From DASXAI01 sp963798445 (GTDB taxonomy: Bacteria; Actinomycetota; Acidimicrobiia; Acidimicrobiales; Ilumatobacteraceae), in assembly GCA_963798445.1 (NCBI GenBank), contig CAWCTH010000011.1:496001-560000 (forward strand): DNA of 64,000 nucleotides, in the 5' to 3' direction. Below the pieces are notes generated by a model, which worked only from the letters and a program-made list of their open reading frames with translations, had not been told where the DNA came from and searched no databases. Below, piece by piece: positions 17,099-25,673 of this stretch. The position numbers and the translations under genes were made by a program. Every line of letters starts with the position of its first letter. Position 1 is the stretch's first letter.

Positions 17099-17910
17099 GC
17101 ACGCTGGAGATCCGGGGGCTGCGAGCCGGCGTCGACGGCAAGGAGATCCTGCACGGCATCGATCTCACCGTGTCCAGCGGCGAGGTCCACGCCGTGATGG
17201 GCCCGAACGGCGCCGGCAAGTCCACGCTGTCGGCCGTGGTGATGGGCCGGCCCGGCTACGACGTGCTCGGTGGCACCGTCACCCTCGACGGCGTCGACGT
17301 GCTGGCCCTCGAGCCGTGGCAGCGCGCCGCCGCGGGACTGTTCCTGGCCATGCAGTACCCCACCGAGGTGCCGGGCGTGCGTCTCGACGCCGTCCTCCAC
17401 GAGTCCTTGGTGGCGCGTGGGCGCGCCGGCGGCATGCAGGACGGCCGCGGCGACGAGGTGCTGGGTGCCCTGCTGGTGGCCGAGGCGGAACGGATCGGGT
17501 TCGACGAGCGCTTCCTGGAGCGTCCCCTCAACGTCGACCTGTCCGGCGGCGAGAAGAAGCGCAACGAGACCCTGCAGCTGGCGGTGCTGCGGCCCAAGAT
17601 CGCCATCCTCGACGAGCTGGACTCCGGTCTGGACATCGACGCGCTGCGGGCGTGCACCCGCCGGGTGGAGGCCATGACCCACGACTCCGGCCTGGGCGTG
17701 CTGGCCATCACCCACTACAGCCGCCTGTTCAAGGAGCTGATCCCGGACGCCGTGCACATCCTGGTGAACGGCCGCATCGTGGCGTCGGGTGGCCGGGAGC
17801 TGGCCGACACGCTGGAGGTCGACGGCTACAAGGCGTTCGTGACCGACGACGCCGAGGTCTCGGCGACCTTGACCAACGCCAGCGATCCGTTCGCCGACCC
17901 GTTCGCGTAA
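17095..17910 (+). CDS. sufC: Fe-S assembly ATPase SufC (copy 1)
   Basis: The ABC-type ATPase of SufBCD, 271 residues. Walker A is GPNGAGKST, the signature LSGGEKKRNE and Walker B AILDELDSGLDID, followed by ITHYSR with the switch His. The C-terminal tail is about 25 residues longer than in typical SufC. A second SufC is encoded at 27399-28172 with DETDSGLDID in Walker B. The 3' end overlaps the opposing wHTH gene by 85 bases. Confidence 0.93.
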   Translation: MSTLEIRGLRAGVDGKEILHGIDLTVSSGEVHAVMGPNGAGKSTLSAVVMGRPGYDVLGGTVTLDGVDVLALEPWQRAAAGLFLAMQYPTEVPGVRLDAVLHESLVARGRAGGMQDGRGDEVLGALLVAEAERIGFDERFLERPLNVDLSGGEKKRNETLQLAVLRPKIAILDELDSGLDIDALRACTRRVEAMTHDSGLGVLAITHYSRLFKELIPDAVHILVNGRIVASGGRELADTLEVDGYKAFVTDDAEVSATLTNASDPFADPFA

Positions 17911-18230
17911 CGCCGCCGGATCGAGTCCAGCAAGGTCCCCACGGTGAGGCCGCGCTCCATCGGATGACGCAGCGGCGCGCCCCGATGGATCTCGTAGTGG
18001 TTGCGGCGTCCCACCCGAACCCGGGTGATGTAGCCCTGCTGGGCCAGGTCAGCCACCATGCTCTGGGCCGCCCGCTCGGTGATGCCCACCAGCACGGCGA
18101 CGTCGCGCAGGCGAATGGCGGGGTCGTGGTCGATGCAGGCCAGCACGTGGAGGTGGTTCGTCAGGAACGTCCACGCCCGCTCGGGCGCACCGGCCACGCG
18201 GTTGCTGAGCACTTCGTGGGGGCTCCTCAC
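17826..18230 (-). CDS. Winged-helix transcriptional regulator
   Basis: A 134-residue protein with a MarR/ArsR-like winged helix: recognition region RLRDVAVLVGITERAAQSMVADL and wing YITRVRVGRRNHYEI. There is no ligand or metal domain and only one Cys, so an Fe-S-sensing SufR-type function is unlikely. It is transcribed divergently from purE with 35 bases between starts, and its C-terminal 28 codons overlap the end of sufC on the other strand. Target unknown; GTG 18230 start. Confidence 0.75.
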   Translation of the reverse strand: MRSPHEVLSNRVAGAPERAWTFLTNHLHVLACIDHDPAIRLRDVAVLVGITERAAQSMVADLAQQGYITRVRVGRRNHYEIHRGAPLRHPMERGLTVGTLLDSIRRRYANGSANGSLALVKVAETSASSVTNAL

Positions 18231-18265
18231 CAGAGCGGACTGTAGACGAGTGGCAAACTCCGTGC

Positions 18266-18757
18266 GTGCCTCCGGTCGTCGCCGTCCTGATGGGCTCCCG
18301 TTCCGACTGGGCCACCATGAGCGCGGCCGTCGAAATTCTCGACGAGCTGGGCGTGGCCTCGATGGTGCGGGTGGTGTCGGCCCATCGCACCCCGCAGCTC
18401 CTCGCCGAGGTCGCCGGCGCCGCCGAAGCCGACGGCGTCGAGGTGATCATCGCCGGTGCCGGCGGGGCGGCCCACCTGCCCGGCATGGTGGCGGCCTACA
18501 CGATCGTGCCGGTGCTCGGTGTCCCGGTGACGTCGAAGGCGCTCAACGGCCTGGACTCCCTGCTGTCCATCGTGCAGATGCCCGGCGGGGTGCCCGTCGG
18601 CACCCTCTCCATCGGCCCGGCCGGGGCCAAGAACGCCGGGCTGCTGGCGGCGGCCATCGTGGGCATCTCGCGGCCCGAGGTGCGCGAGCGGCTGCGGGCG
18701 TGGCGCCAGCGTCAGACCGACGACGTGCTGACCCACCCCGATCCGCGCGACGCGTGA
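18266..18757 (+). CDS. purE: N5-carboxyaminoimidazole ribonucleotide mutase
   Basis: This 163-residue class I PurE moves the carboxylate of N5-CAIR to C4 in purine synthesis. Motifs are MGSRSDW, VVSAHRTP with the catalytic His, GAGGAAHLPGM, and the C-terminal GAKNAGLLAA. It starts with GTG and its stop overlaps purK (GTGA), the usual coupled purEK pair in which PurK makes its unstable substrate. Confidence 0.95.
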   Translation: MPPVVAVLMGSRSDWATMSAAVEILDELGVASMVRVVSAHRTPQLLAEVAGAAEADGVEVIIAGAGGAAHLPGMVAAYTIVPVLGVPVTSKALNGLDSLLSIVQMPGGVPVGTLSIGPAGAKNAGLLAAAIVGISRPEVRERLRAWRQRQTDDVLTHPDPRDA

Positions 18758-19803
18758 TCACCGTCGGCATCCTGGGCGGCGGCCAGCTCGGGCGCATGCT
18801 GGCCCTGGCCGGGCTGCCGCTGGGCGTACGGTGCATCGTGGTGGAGCCGGCGCCCGACCCGCCGGCCGGTGCGGTGGCCGAGGTCATCGCCGCTGCCTAC
18901 GACGACCGCGACGCCCTCGCCGCGCTGGCCCGCCGCTGCGACGTGGTCACCGTGGAGCTGGAGCACGTGCCGGTCGACGGCTTGGCGTGGCTGGCCGAGC
19001 GGGTGCCGGTGCGGCCGTCGCCGGCGGCCGTCGCCATCACGCAGGACCGGCGGTCGGAGAAGCAGGCGCTGGCGGCGGCCGGCATCGCCACCGCCCCGTG
19101 GGCCGATCCGCCGCGGGCGTTTCCCGACGGCACCGTGGTGAAGCGCCGCCTCGGTGGGTTCGACGGGCGTGGCCAGGTGGTGCTGGGGCCCGGCGTCGAG
19201 GTGGCCGGCGCCCTCGGCGAGCTCGCCGGGCCGTGCATCAGCGAGGAGGTCGTGGCCTTCGATCGGGAGCTGTCGATCGTGGCGGCGCGGGGCGTCGACG
19301 GCACGGTGGCGTGCTACCCGGTGGTAGAGAACCGTCACGCCGACGGCATCCTGCGCACCACGCTGGCGCCGGCTCCGGGCCTCACCCCCGCCCTGCAGGC
19401 CGGCGCCGAACGCATCGCCACCGCCGTGCTCGATCGCCTCGACTACGTGGGCGTGCTGGCGGTCGAGCTGTTCGAGGCCGGTGGGATGCTGCTGGCCAAC
19501 GAGGTGGCGCCGCGGGTGCACAACTCGGGGCACTGGACCATCGAAGGAGCCGAGACCAGCCAGTTCGAGCAGCACCTGCGGGCGATCTGCGAGCTGCCGC
19601 TCGGCCCCGTCGCCTTGCGCCGGCCGGTGGCGATGGTGAACCTCATCGGCTCGGTACCCGACGGGGCCCTCGTGCTGGCTGTGCCCGGCGCCCATCTCCA
19701 CCTCTACGGCAAGGCGCCCCGACCGGCTCGCAAGCTGGGCCACATCACGGTGCCGGTGGAGCACCTGGCCGCGGTCGAGGCGTTGCTGCCGCCAGCCAAC
19801 TGA
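18754..19803 (+). CDS. purK: N5-carboxyaminoimidazole ribonucleotide synthase
   Basis: At 349 residues this is an ATP-grasp PurK that carboxylates AIR with bicarbonate and ATP. It shows GILGGGQLGRML at the N-terminus, TVELEHVP, KRRLGGFDGRGQ, and the metal-binding segment NEVAPRVHNSGHWTIEGA. GTG 18754 overlaps purE; longer upstream reading in this frame is a purE shadow. Confidence 0.95.
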   Translation: MITVGILGGGQLGRMLALAGLPLGVRCIVVEPAPDPPAGAVAEVIAAAYDDRDALAALARRCDVVTVELEHVPVDGLAWLAERVPVRPSPAAVAITQDRRSEKQALAAAGIATAPWADPPRAFPDGTVVKRRLGGFDGRGQVVLGPGVEVAGALGELAGPCISEEVVAFDRELSIVAARGVDGTVACYPVVENRHADGILRTTLAPAPGLTPALQAGAERIATAVLDRLDYVGVLAVELFEAGGMLLANEVAPRVHNSGHWTIEGAETSQFEQHLRAICELPLGPVALRRPVAMVNLIGSVPDGALVLAVPGAHLHLYGKAPRPARKLGHITVPVEHLAAVEALLPPAN

Positions 19804-19851
19804 TGTACCGGGGGTGTCGTAGATGACCGAAAAACGCGTCAATACGACTGG

Positions 19852-20730
19852 TCAGTGCTGGTGGCTCATCTCGCGCAGGCGGCGGATGCGCTCCTCGGTG
19901 GGCGGGTGGGTCGAGAAGAGGCTGGCCATGCGGGCGCTCTGGGCGTTGCGGCTGCCCTTCAGCTCCGACAGGGGGTTGTGGATCCAGGCATAGGCCTGGG
20001 CCGGCGCCACTTCCATGGGGGGCGACTGCTTGGCCGCCACCTCGATGCGCTCGAGGGCCCGTGCTAGGGGCTCGCCCGTCCCCAGCAGCTTGGCGCCGCC
20101 GCGGTCGGCCTCGAACTCTCGCGACCGGGACACCGCCATCTGCATGAGGCCGGCGGCCACCGGGGCCAGGATCATCACCAGCAGCGGGCCGAGGAACCCG
20201 CCTTCGCGGTCGTTGTCACGGCCGCCGAAGATGGCCGAGAACATGGCGATCTGGGCGGCGTAGGAGATGCCGGTGGCGATGGCGGCGGCGATCGAGCCGA
20301 TGAGGATGTCGCGGTGCTTCACGTGCATCAGCTCGTGGGCCAGCACGCCTTCCAGCTCGTCGCGCGACAGCGACTGCAGGATGCCCTGCGTGCAGCACAC
20401 GACGGCGTGCTTGGGGTTGCGCCCGGTGGCGAAGGCGTTGGGCTGCAGGGCCGGGGAGATGGCCACGACGGGCATCGGGATCTCGGCCCGCTGGGCGAGG
20501 CTGGCCACCATGCGGTAGAGGTCGGGCGCCTGCTGCTCGGTCACGATCTGGGCGCGGGCGGCCTTCAGGGCCAGCTTGTCGCTGAACCAGTACGAGCCGC
20601 CCACCAGCGCGAGGCCGATGAGGAGGCCGATGGCGGCGCCGCCGCTGCCTCCGAGGAGGCCGCCGACGGCGACGAAAAGCCCGCCGAGACCGGCGAGCAA
20701 GACGGTGGTCTTCAGGGTGTTCTTGAGCAT
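19852..20730 (-). CDS. htpX: HtpX-type M48 membrane zinc metallopeptidase
   Basis: A 292-residue protease of the HtpX family that degrades damaged membrane proteins. Two N-terminal membrane helices (VLLAGLGGLFVAV, IGLLIGLALVGGSYW) precede the zinc motif HELMHVKH, two further helices, and the third ligand in SREFEADRGG. FSTHPPTEERI near the C-terminus is the family end motif. Length matches typical HtpX. Confidence 0.93.
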   Translation of the reverse strand: MLKNTLKTTVLLAGLGGLFVAVGGLLGGSGGAAIGLLIGLALVGGSYWFSDKLALKAARAQIVTEQQAPDLYRMVASLAQRAEIPMPVVAISPALQPNAFATGRNPKHAVVCCTQGILQSLSRDELEGVLAHELMHVKHRDILIGSIAAAIATGISYAAQIAMFSAIFGGRDNDREGGFLGPLLVMILAPVAAGLMQMAVSRSREFEADRGGAKLLGTGEPLARALERIEVAAKQSPPMEVAPAQAYAWIHNPLSELKGSRNAQSARMASLFSTHPPTEERIRRLREMSHQH

Positions 20731-20770
20731 CGATCCTTCTAGGCGCTGGGGCGGTAGCGCGTCCGGACGA

Positions 20771-20875
20771 TCAACGCCCCTGGGGGCGTCGCGGGTTCCG
20801 CACCGGGATCGGGAGCGGCATCGGCCGAGGCCGTGGTGCCAGTAGCTCTCGGAGCCAGTCGAACAGGTCGCGCAC
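20771..20875 (-). CDS. Candidate 34-residue basic/proline-rich small protein
   Basis: GTG 20875 is preceded by a strong AAGGAAGG-type ribosome site at normal spacing. The product begins RDLFDWLRELLAPRPRP and is Pro/Arg-rich after an amphipathic start. No homologue is known to me; support is the ribosome site and the composition only. The surrounding 20731-21097 gap holds no other gene I can support. Confidence 0.4.
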   Translation of the reverse strand: MRDLFDWLRELLAPRPRPMPLPIPVRNPRRPQGR

Positions 20876-21097
20876 CGGGGAGTTCCTTCCTTCGGTGACT
20901 TCAGTTTCTCGAAGGTCTTTCCCGCCCAAGTTGGGCCGAGCCGCCGGGCCGCACGAGGCGACCGTGTTGACGACGACTACGTCGAGGGATACTCCCCTTC
21001 CAGGGTGGCGACAGTGTACGCCGGTATCGGGGCCTGGTGTCGTCGACTTCCGAGAGATCTTGCGGCTGCCCGTCGGGCGCGGTTTACCATCACCGCC

Positions 21098-21334
21098 ATG
21101 AGCACCTGGGACGAGCGGGACGGCAAGCTCCACCGGGAGTTCGCCTTCGCCAACTTCTCCGAGGCCTGGGCCTTCATGTCCCGCGTGGCCCTGCTGGCCG
21201 AGAAGGCCGACCACCACCCCGACTGGTCCAACTCCTGGAACAAGGTCGTGATCGACCTCGTCAGCCACGATGCCGGCGGCATCACCGACCGCGACCGCCA
21301 ACTGGCGGAGAAGATCGACGGCTTGGCCGGGTGA
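21098..21334 (+). CDS. 4a-hydroxytetrahydrobiopterin dehydratase (PCD/DCoH family)
   Basis: A 78-residue pterin-4a-carbinolamine dehydratase-like protein. The signature E-K-A-D-H-H-P-x5-W-x9-H-D is present (AEKADHHPDWSNSWN, then SHDAGG), including the active-site His pair. The N-terminus is shorter than in many family members. No phenylalanine hydroxylase gene is nearby. GTG of the next gene overlaps the stop. Confidence 0.88.
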   Translation: MSTWDERDGKLHREFAFANFSEAWAFMSRVALLAEKADHHPDWSNSWNKVVIDLVSHDAGGITDRDRQLAEKIDGLAG

Positions 21335-22593
21335 CCATCGTCGCGGCGCCGCAAACGCGCCGCCGCGTCTTCGACGGATGGATCGTCGTCGGCGCCATCT
21401 CGCTCATGCTGCTGGTGGCCGGCGGGCTCGGCTTCTACGGCCTGTCGGTGTACCTCAAGGCGCTCAAGGACACGAGAGGCTTCAGCGTCGGGTGGATCTC
21501 GGGAGCGACGTCGATGTTCTTCGTGGTCGGCGGGGTGGTGGGCATCGTCATCGCGCGGTTCATCGCCTATCGCGACGTGCGGATCGTGATCGCCTTCGGC
21601 GCCATCGTCGGCGGCATGTCCCTCGCCCTGCTGGGCCAGGTGCGCCAGCTGTGGCAGCTCTATCTGGTCGATGCCAGCCTCGCCGTCGGCTACGCGTGCT
21701 GCTTCCTGGTGCCGGCCACGACGGTGGTGACCCGCTGGTTCCACCGTCGCCGCTCCGTGGCGCTGTCGATCTCGTCGACGGGCATCTCGGTGGGCGGCCT
21801 CGTCTTCACGCCCGTCGCGTCGGGTCTCATCGATCACCTCGGCCTGGCCACCGCCCTGCCCTGGCTCGGCGCCGTGTGGGTGATCCTGGTCCTGCCGGTC
21901 ACGCCGTTCATCTGGCCCGACCCGGCGAGCCGCGGTCAGCGGCCTGACGGCGACGAGGTGGGCGCCGTCGTCGGTGGTGGCGTCACCGCGGCGCAGGGGG
22001 GCATGCCGTACGCCGACGCGATCCACAGCCGGTTCTTCAAGGCGTTGGTGCTGGCGTACATCCTGGGTATGACGGCGCAGGTCGGCGGGCTGATCCACCT
22101 CTACAACCGGGTCAGCGACGACATCGACAAGTCGACGGCCGAGGCCGCGGTGCTGTGCGTGGCCTTCGCCAGCGTCACGTTTCGGCTCATCGGTGGCGTG
22201 GTGGCGCAGCGCACACCCATCGTGCGGCTGACGGCGTTCGTGTTCGGCGTGCAGGCGGTGGCGCTGGTGGTCCTGTCGGCCGGATCGACCACCCCGGTGC
22301 TGCTGGCGGGATCCGTCCTCTTCGGTGCCACGATCGGCAACACGCTCATGTTGCAGCCCCTCCTCGTCGCCGAGGCGTTCGGGGTGCGCGACTACGCCCG
22401 GCTGTATTCGGTCAACAGCCTGCTGTCGACGGTGGGGGTGGCCGCCGGCCCGTTCATCGTCGGCCTGCTCCACGACCTCACGGGCGGTTACCCGACCGCG
22501 TACCTCGCGGCGGCGTCGTTATCGGTGGGTGCGATGGTGGTGATGATCGCCGCCGGGCCCGTCACCCAATACCGCGCCAGGTTCGCGGTTTGA
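21331..22593 (+). CDS. MFS transporter (monocarboxylate/oxalate-formate type)
   Basis: A 420-residue major facilitator protein with twelve predicted helices. It starts with a cytoplasmic stretch and GWIVVGAISLMLL, has the loop-2/3 GIVIARFIAYRDVR region, and a central cytoplasmic loop near residue 205. The second half repeats the fold (KALVLAYILGM, LLAGSVLFGATIGNTLM). General form fits the MCT-like/OFA branch; the substrate cannot be assigned. It is coupled to the pterin dehydratase gene by a GTGA overlap. The last 32 bases overlap the opposing gene. Confidence 0.8.
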   Translation: MTIVAAPQTRRRVFDGWIVVGAISLMLLVAGGLGFYGLSVYLKALKDTRGFSVGWISGATSMFFVVGGVVGIVIARFIAYRDVRIVIAFGAIVGGMSLALLGQVRQLWQLYLVDASLAVGYACCFLVPATTVVTRWFHRRRSVALSISSTGISVGGLVFTPVASGLIDHLGLATALPWLGAVWVILVLPVTPFIWPDPASRGQRPDGDEVGAVVGGGVTAAQGGMPYADAIHSRFFKALVLAYILGMTAQVGGLIHLYNRVSDDIDKSTAEAAVLCVAFASVTFRLIGGVVAQRTPIVRLTAFVFGVQAVALVVLSAGSTTPVLLAGSVLFGATIGNTLMLQPLLVAEAFGVRDYARLYSVNSLLSTVGVAAGPFIVGLLHDLTGGYPTAYLAAASLSVGAMVVMIAAGPVTQYRARFAV

Positions 22594-23098
22594 GGGCCGG
22601 GCGCGACGCCACCTGGCGCACCAAGGCGCGTTCCAGCACGTCGAGGAAGGCGTGGCCGGCGGCGTAGTAGCTGTCGCTGGGGGCGACCCTCCAGCGCAGT
22701 GGGCGGAGGTCGACCTCGGTCTGCGAGCTGGACCAGGGGCTCAGTTCCACTTCCAGCGGCGTGCCGCGCCAGTGGTACTGCCGATGGAGCCGGACGTGCA
22801 TCTGGCACTGGTCGCACGACTCGGGCTGCAGCGATGGCAACGTCATCTCGAAGTAGCACCGTCCGTACACGACCGCCGTGCCGTCATGGCGCTGCCACCA
22901 CGACAGGAGGGCGTCGACCGCCGCCGACGGCACCAGCGGCACGATCCGGGTCATGACCATCGTGCTACCCCGCACGGCCCCGCCGACGCTCGGCATCATG
23001 GCCGCCCACGCCATCGACGACGCCGGGCCGGAGCGCGACGGGCGCACCTTGGGCTCGACAAGATAGAGGGGCAGGTCGTCGACGGCTACGTCGGCCAT
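22562..23098 (-). CDS. Hypothetical protein
   Basis: The likely product, from ATG 23098, has 178 residues and no domain that I recognise. It contains a C-D-Q-C pair near the middle (PESCDQCQMHVRLH), an acidic/aromatic segment with WQRHDGTAVVYGRCYFEM, and a basic C-terminus. The mix of beta-like strands and GTPLEVELSPW suggests a compact soluble protein. It is convergent with the MFS gene and divergent from ybaK. Longer reading upstream would run into ybaK territory and is not supported. Confidence 0.6.
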   Translation of the reverse strand: MADVAVDDLPLYLVEPKVRPSRSGPASSMAWAAMMPSVGGAVRGSTMVMTRIVPLVPSAAVDALLSWWQRHDGTAVVYGRCYFEMTLPSLQPESCDQCQMHVRLHRQYHWRGTPLEVELSPWSSSQTEVDLRPLRWRVAPSDSYYAAGHAFLDVLERALVRQVASRPALKPRTWRGIG

Positions 23099-23153
23099 GG
23101 CCCTCATCATGCGCCCCTGGCGCCCGGCATGCGACCCCCTACCCTGGCCGGCC

Positions 23154-23633
23154 ATGACCGACCTGCACCCGAACGCCCGTCGCGTGGCCGACGCCGCCCG
23201 GGAACTGGGCCTCGACATCGAGGTGCGCACGTTCCCCGCGGGCACCAAGACCGCCGCCGATGCCGCTGCCGCCATCGGCGTCGAGGTCGGCCAGATCGTG
23301 AAATCGCTGATCTTCGCCGTCGACGGCGAGGTCGTGGTGGCCTACGTCAGCGGGGCCAATCAGCTCGACGAGAAGAAGTTGGCCGCCGCCGCCGGCGGCC
23401 GCAAGGCCGGCCGGGCCGATGCCGACGTCGTGCGCCAGGCCACCGGCTACCCCATCGGCGGCGTGCCGCCCTTCGGCCACGCCACGCCCCTGCGGGTCTT
23501 CGTCGACGAGGATCTCCTGGTGTTCGACATCGTGTGGGCGGCGGCCGGCACGTGGAACGACGTGTTCGCGCTCACGCCCGACGACCTCGTGCGGGCGTCA
23601 GCGGGGACCGTGACCAACCTCCGACGCGCCTGA
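23154..23633 (+). CDS. YbaK/ProX-type aminoacyl-tRNA deacylase
   Basis: A 159-residue YbaK-fold protein that hydrolyses mischarged tRNA in trans. It has the conserved Lys stretch EVGQIVKSLIFAVDG, the ANQLDEKKLAAA helix, and the family GYPIGGVPPFGHATPL loop. It is the single-domain editing type rather than the insertion domain of ProRS. Preceded by the 55-base divergent region with the hypothetical gene at 22562. Confidence 0.88.
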   Translation: MTDLHPNARRVADAARELGLDIEVRTFPAGTKTAADAAAAIGVEVGQIVKSLIFAVDGEVVVAYVSGANQLDEKKLAAAAGGRKAGRADADVVRQATGYPIGGVPPFGHATPLRVFVDEDLLVFDIVWAAAGTWNDVFALTPDDLVRASAGTVTNLRRA

Positions 23634-23771
23634 CGTTGATCGGGGGGCGGCGCACACCATCGGCGAGGTTCGACGAGTCCGATGGGGCCGCTCGACGTGC
23701 CCGCCGTTCGTGCTTCGACGGTCGGCGGACGCTCTCCTGGCGGCCGAAGGCACTATTCGTAGCGGCATGTT

Positions 23772-23876
23772 CGCCGGGCGAGACGTCCTCGGCCGGAACC
23801 CACGCTGCGTGAGCGTTCCCGCGGCGATTCTCGGTGCAGATGCGATTCTCGGTGCAGAAGTGCGGCAAATTTGACC
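23772..23876 (+). repeat. Interspersed repeat family 2, copy A, in a gene-free stretch
   Basis: In the gene-free interval 23634-24015. About 67 bases (23772-23838) match the reverse complement of 32012-32078 at roughly 85% by eye, sharing GAACCCACG and GTGAGCGTT cores. Weaker similarity continues to CAAATTTGACC. Inside it GCGATTCTCGGTGCAGA occurs twice in tandem (23824-23840, 23842-23858). Function unknown. Confidence 0.65.
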
Positions 23877-23977
23877 CACTCACGCACCTAGAAGCGGCCA
23901 CAGCACTCGTCGCCGACCACCGATCGTGACAGCAGCCGGGGGGTCCACCGTCGCGCTCAGACCAGGCCGCCGACTTT

Positions 23978-24006
23978 GTATATACAAGATACGTATCCGT
24001 ATATAC
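23978..24006. promoter_or_regulatory. Paired GTATATAC operator upstream of vapB
   Basis: The self-complementary octamer GTATATAC occurs at 23978-23985 and 23999-24006, 21 bp apart (two helical turns), just before the antitoxin start. AT-rich composition contrasts with the surroundings. It is a likely promoter and autoregulatory VapBC binding site. Confidence 0.6.
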
Positions 24007-24015
24007 TCGTGGCTC

Positions 24016-24210
24016 ATGACGAAGCACCTGGTGGACCTGGACGACGACGCGCTGGCCGCCGCCCGAGCCGAGCTCGGTACCAACACCATCAAAGACACGG
24101 TCAATGAGGCGCTGCGGTTGGCCGCGCAGGATCGGGCGGCACGCGTCGCGTCGGGGTTGGCCGTGCTGGCGGCGGCCGCGTTCGACGATCGCGACCAGGC
24201 GTGGCGCTGA
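24016..24210 (+). CDS. vapB: VapB-type antitoxin
   Basis: A 64-residue antitoxin with a ribbon-helix-helix start (MTKHLVDLDDDALAAA, GTNTIKDTVNEALRLA) as in the Rv-type VapB proteins. The C-terminal part would wrap and inhibit the toxin. It overlaps the PIN toxin gene by 10 bases and is preceded by two palindromic octamers that probably mediate self-repression. Confidence 0.85.
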   Translation: MTKHLVDLDDDALAAARAELGTNTIKDTVNEALRLAAQDRAARVASGLAVLAAAAFDDRDQAWR

Positions 24211-24614
24211 CCTATCTGATCGACACGAGCGTGCTGACCCGTCTCGACAGGCCCGAGGTCATGGAGGTCGTGCGTCCCTTGGCCCTGGCCGGTCGGGCGG
24301 CCCGGGCGAGCATCTGTGATCTCGAGATCGGCTACTCGGCGAGAACGGCGTCGGAATGGGACGAGCTCGTGGGCTCGCTCGACGCCTTCGAGGGCGTGGA
24401 GACGACGGCCGCGCATCTGCGGCGAGCCCTCCAGGTGCAGCGCTTGCTGGCGGCCCGAAGCCAGCGAGGCCGCAAGATCCCGGACCTCCTCGTGGCGGCC
24501 GCCGCCGAGGCGCTCGACCTGACCGTGCTCCACTACGACGCCGACTTCGACCGCATCGCCGCCGTCACTGGTCAGCGGTGCCAGTGGGTGGTGGCAGCGG
24601 GCGCCGTGGACTGA
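24201..24614 (+). CDS. vapC: VapC-type PIN-domain ribonuclease toxin
   Basis: The 137-residue product has the PIN-domain acidic residues: D in YLIDTSVL, E in CDLEIGYSA, D in KIPDLLVAAAA, and D in HYDADFDRI. These endoribonucleases cleave tRNA or rRNA when released from VapB. GTG 24201 gives the normal family length. Genes vapB and vapC overlap, as in most such modules. Confidence 0.88.
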   Translation: MALTYLIDTSVLTRLDRPEVMEVVRPLALAGRAARASICDLEIGYSARTASEWDELVGSLDAFEGVETTAAHLRRALQVQRLLAARSQRGRKIPDLLVAAAAEALDLTVLHYDADFDRIAAVTGQRCQWVVAAGAVD

Positions 24615-24665
24615 GGAATTGCCCTGATACCGGCGGCGGCCAAAACGGCCAGTGGCGCTGCGCGG

Positions 24666-25271
24666 TCAGCGGCTCGGGGGGAGGGTGGCGCCGTTGGCGC
24701 TGCTGGATCCTGCCGCCGTCGACCCCGAGCCCGGCACCGGCGCACAGTCGGCGTAGAACTGCTGCTCGTCGTGCAGCTTCTGCACCGATGCGCGGACGAT
24801 CTCGTTCTGGGCCGCCTCGTCGTTGGCGTACGGCTTCGGGGTGGCGCCGGGCTCCGACGGCGTGTTGTTGTCCTCGGCCACGGCCGCCTGCACGGTGGCC
24901 ACGGCGTTGTCGCTGAGGCCGCCTTCGCCCTTGCACGAGATGTGCCCGGCGATGATGGCCGCCCCCAGCACCGACTGGACCTCGATCGGCGCCATCACCG
25001 TGGTGGTCGTGGCCGGTGTGGTGGTGGCCGTCGATTCGCCCGAGGCGCCGGCAGCGTGCGAGCTGCCGGTGTCGTTCGTCGCGAGGCCCAACCCCAGCGA
25101 CGTCGAGACGCCATCTCGGGCGCTGCGGGTGGCGACGAACGAGACGACCAGCACCACCACGAACGCCAGCAATCCCAGGGTCACGATCGACTGGCGGCGA
25201 ACGACTTCCGGATCGGGCTCGTCGCGGCGGCGGCCGTAAGGCCCTCGATCGTCAGGCGGCGGCACACTCAT
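24666..25271 (-). CDS. Hypothetical single-pass membrane-anchored protein
   Basis: A 201-residue protein with a charged 28-residue cytoplasmic start, one membrane helix (VTLGLLAFVVVLVVSFVA), and an external part. A Ser/Thr/Ala-rich low-complexity linker (TATTTPATTTTV) follows, then a soluble region with two cysteines (ISCKGEGG and YADCAPVPG) that could form a disulfide. No family recognised. Confidence 0.65.
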   Translation of the reverse strand: MSVPPPDDRGPYGRRRDEPDPEVVRRQSIVTLGLLAFVVVLVVSFVATRSARDGVSTSLGLGLATNDTGSSHAAGASGESTATTTPATTTTVMAPIEVQSVLGAAIIAGHISCKGEGGLSDNAVATVQAAVAEDNNTPSEPGATPKPYANDEAAQNEIVRASVQKLHDEQQFYADCAPVPGSGSTAAGSSSANGATLPPSR

Positions 25272-25304
25272 CGGTGGGATTCCTGCGCCCTCGCCGGTCA
25301 GGGC

Positions 25305-25673
25305 CTAGATGCGGATGCAGTCGCTCGTGCAACTGGGTGACGAGTCCTCGCGTGGCGGGCCGGTGCGATGCAGGACCGCGGTGGCCGGCGTGAGGATGAA
25401 AGCGCCGTCGGCCACGGTGGCGGTGCCGTCGACGATGAGGCTGTAACCGCCGGGCTCGAAGGGCGGCCAGAGCAGCGTGACGGCGTCGGGGCGGGCGGCG
25501 GCGTTGGCCAGCGTGCCCCGACCGGCTGTGCCGTGGAAGGCCGCACCGTCCCAGGCCAGCTCGACCGACACGGCGTGCGGCCGGCCGTCGCTGCTGACCG
25601 TGACCACGTAGGGCCACGACCCGAAGGACGCGACCTGCTCGGCCAACTCTTCGAGCGACACGGCGACGCTCAT
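25305..25673 (-). CDS. Pyridoxamine-phosphate-oxidase-like FMN-binding protein
   Basis: A 122-residue split-barrel protein of the PNPOx-like class, with YVVTVSSDGRPHAVSVELAWDG and the second strand pair VTLLWPPFEPGGYSLIVDGTAT. Such proteins bind FMN or F420. ATG 25673 overlaps the sufU stop (ATGA), so it is the last gene of the second SUF operon; a link to Fe-S assembly is only positional. Confidence 0.75.
   Translation of the reverse strand: MSVAVSLEELAEQVASFGSWPYVVTVSSDGRPHAVSVELAWDGAAFHGTAGRGTLANAAARPDAVTLLWPPFEPGGYSLIVDGTATVADGAFILTPATAVLHRTGPPREDSSPSCTSDCIRI

Noticed and set aside
17826..18230. The winged-helix protein as the Fe-S sensor SufR
   Set aside because: It lacks the cysteine cluster of SufR/Rrf2 sensors and is divergent from purE rather than linked to sufB.
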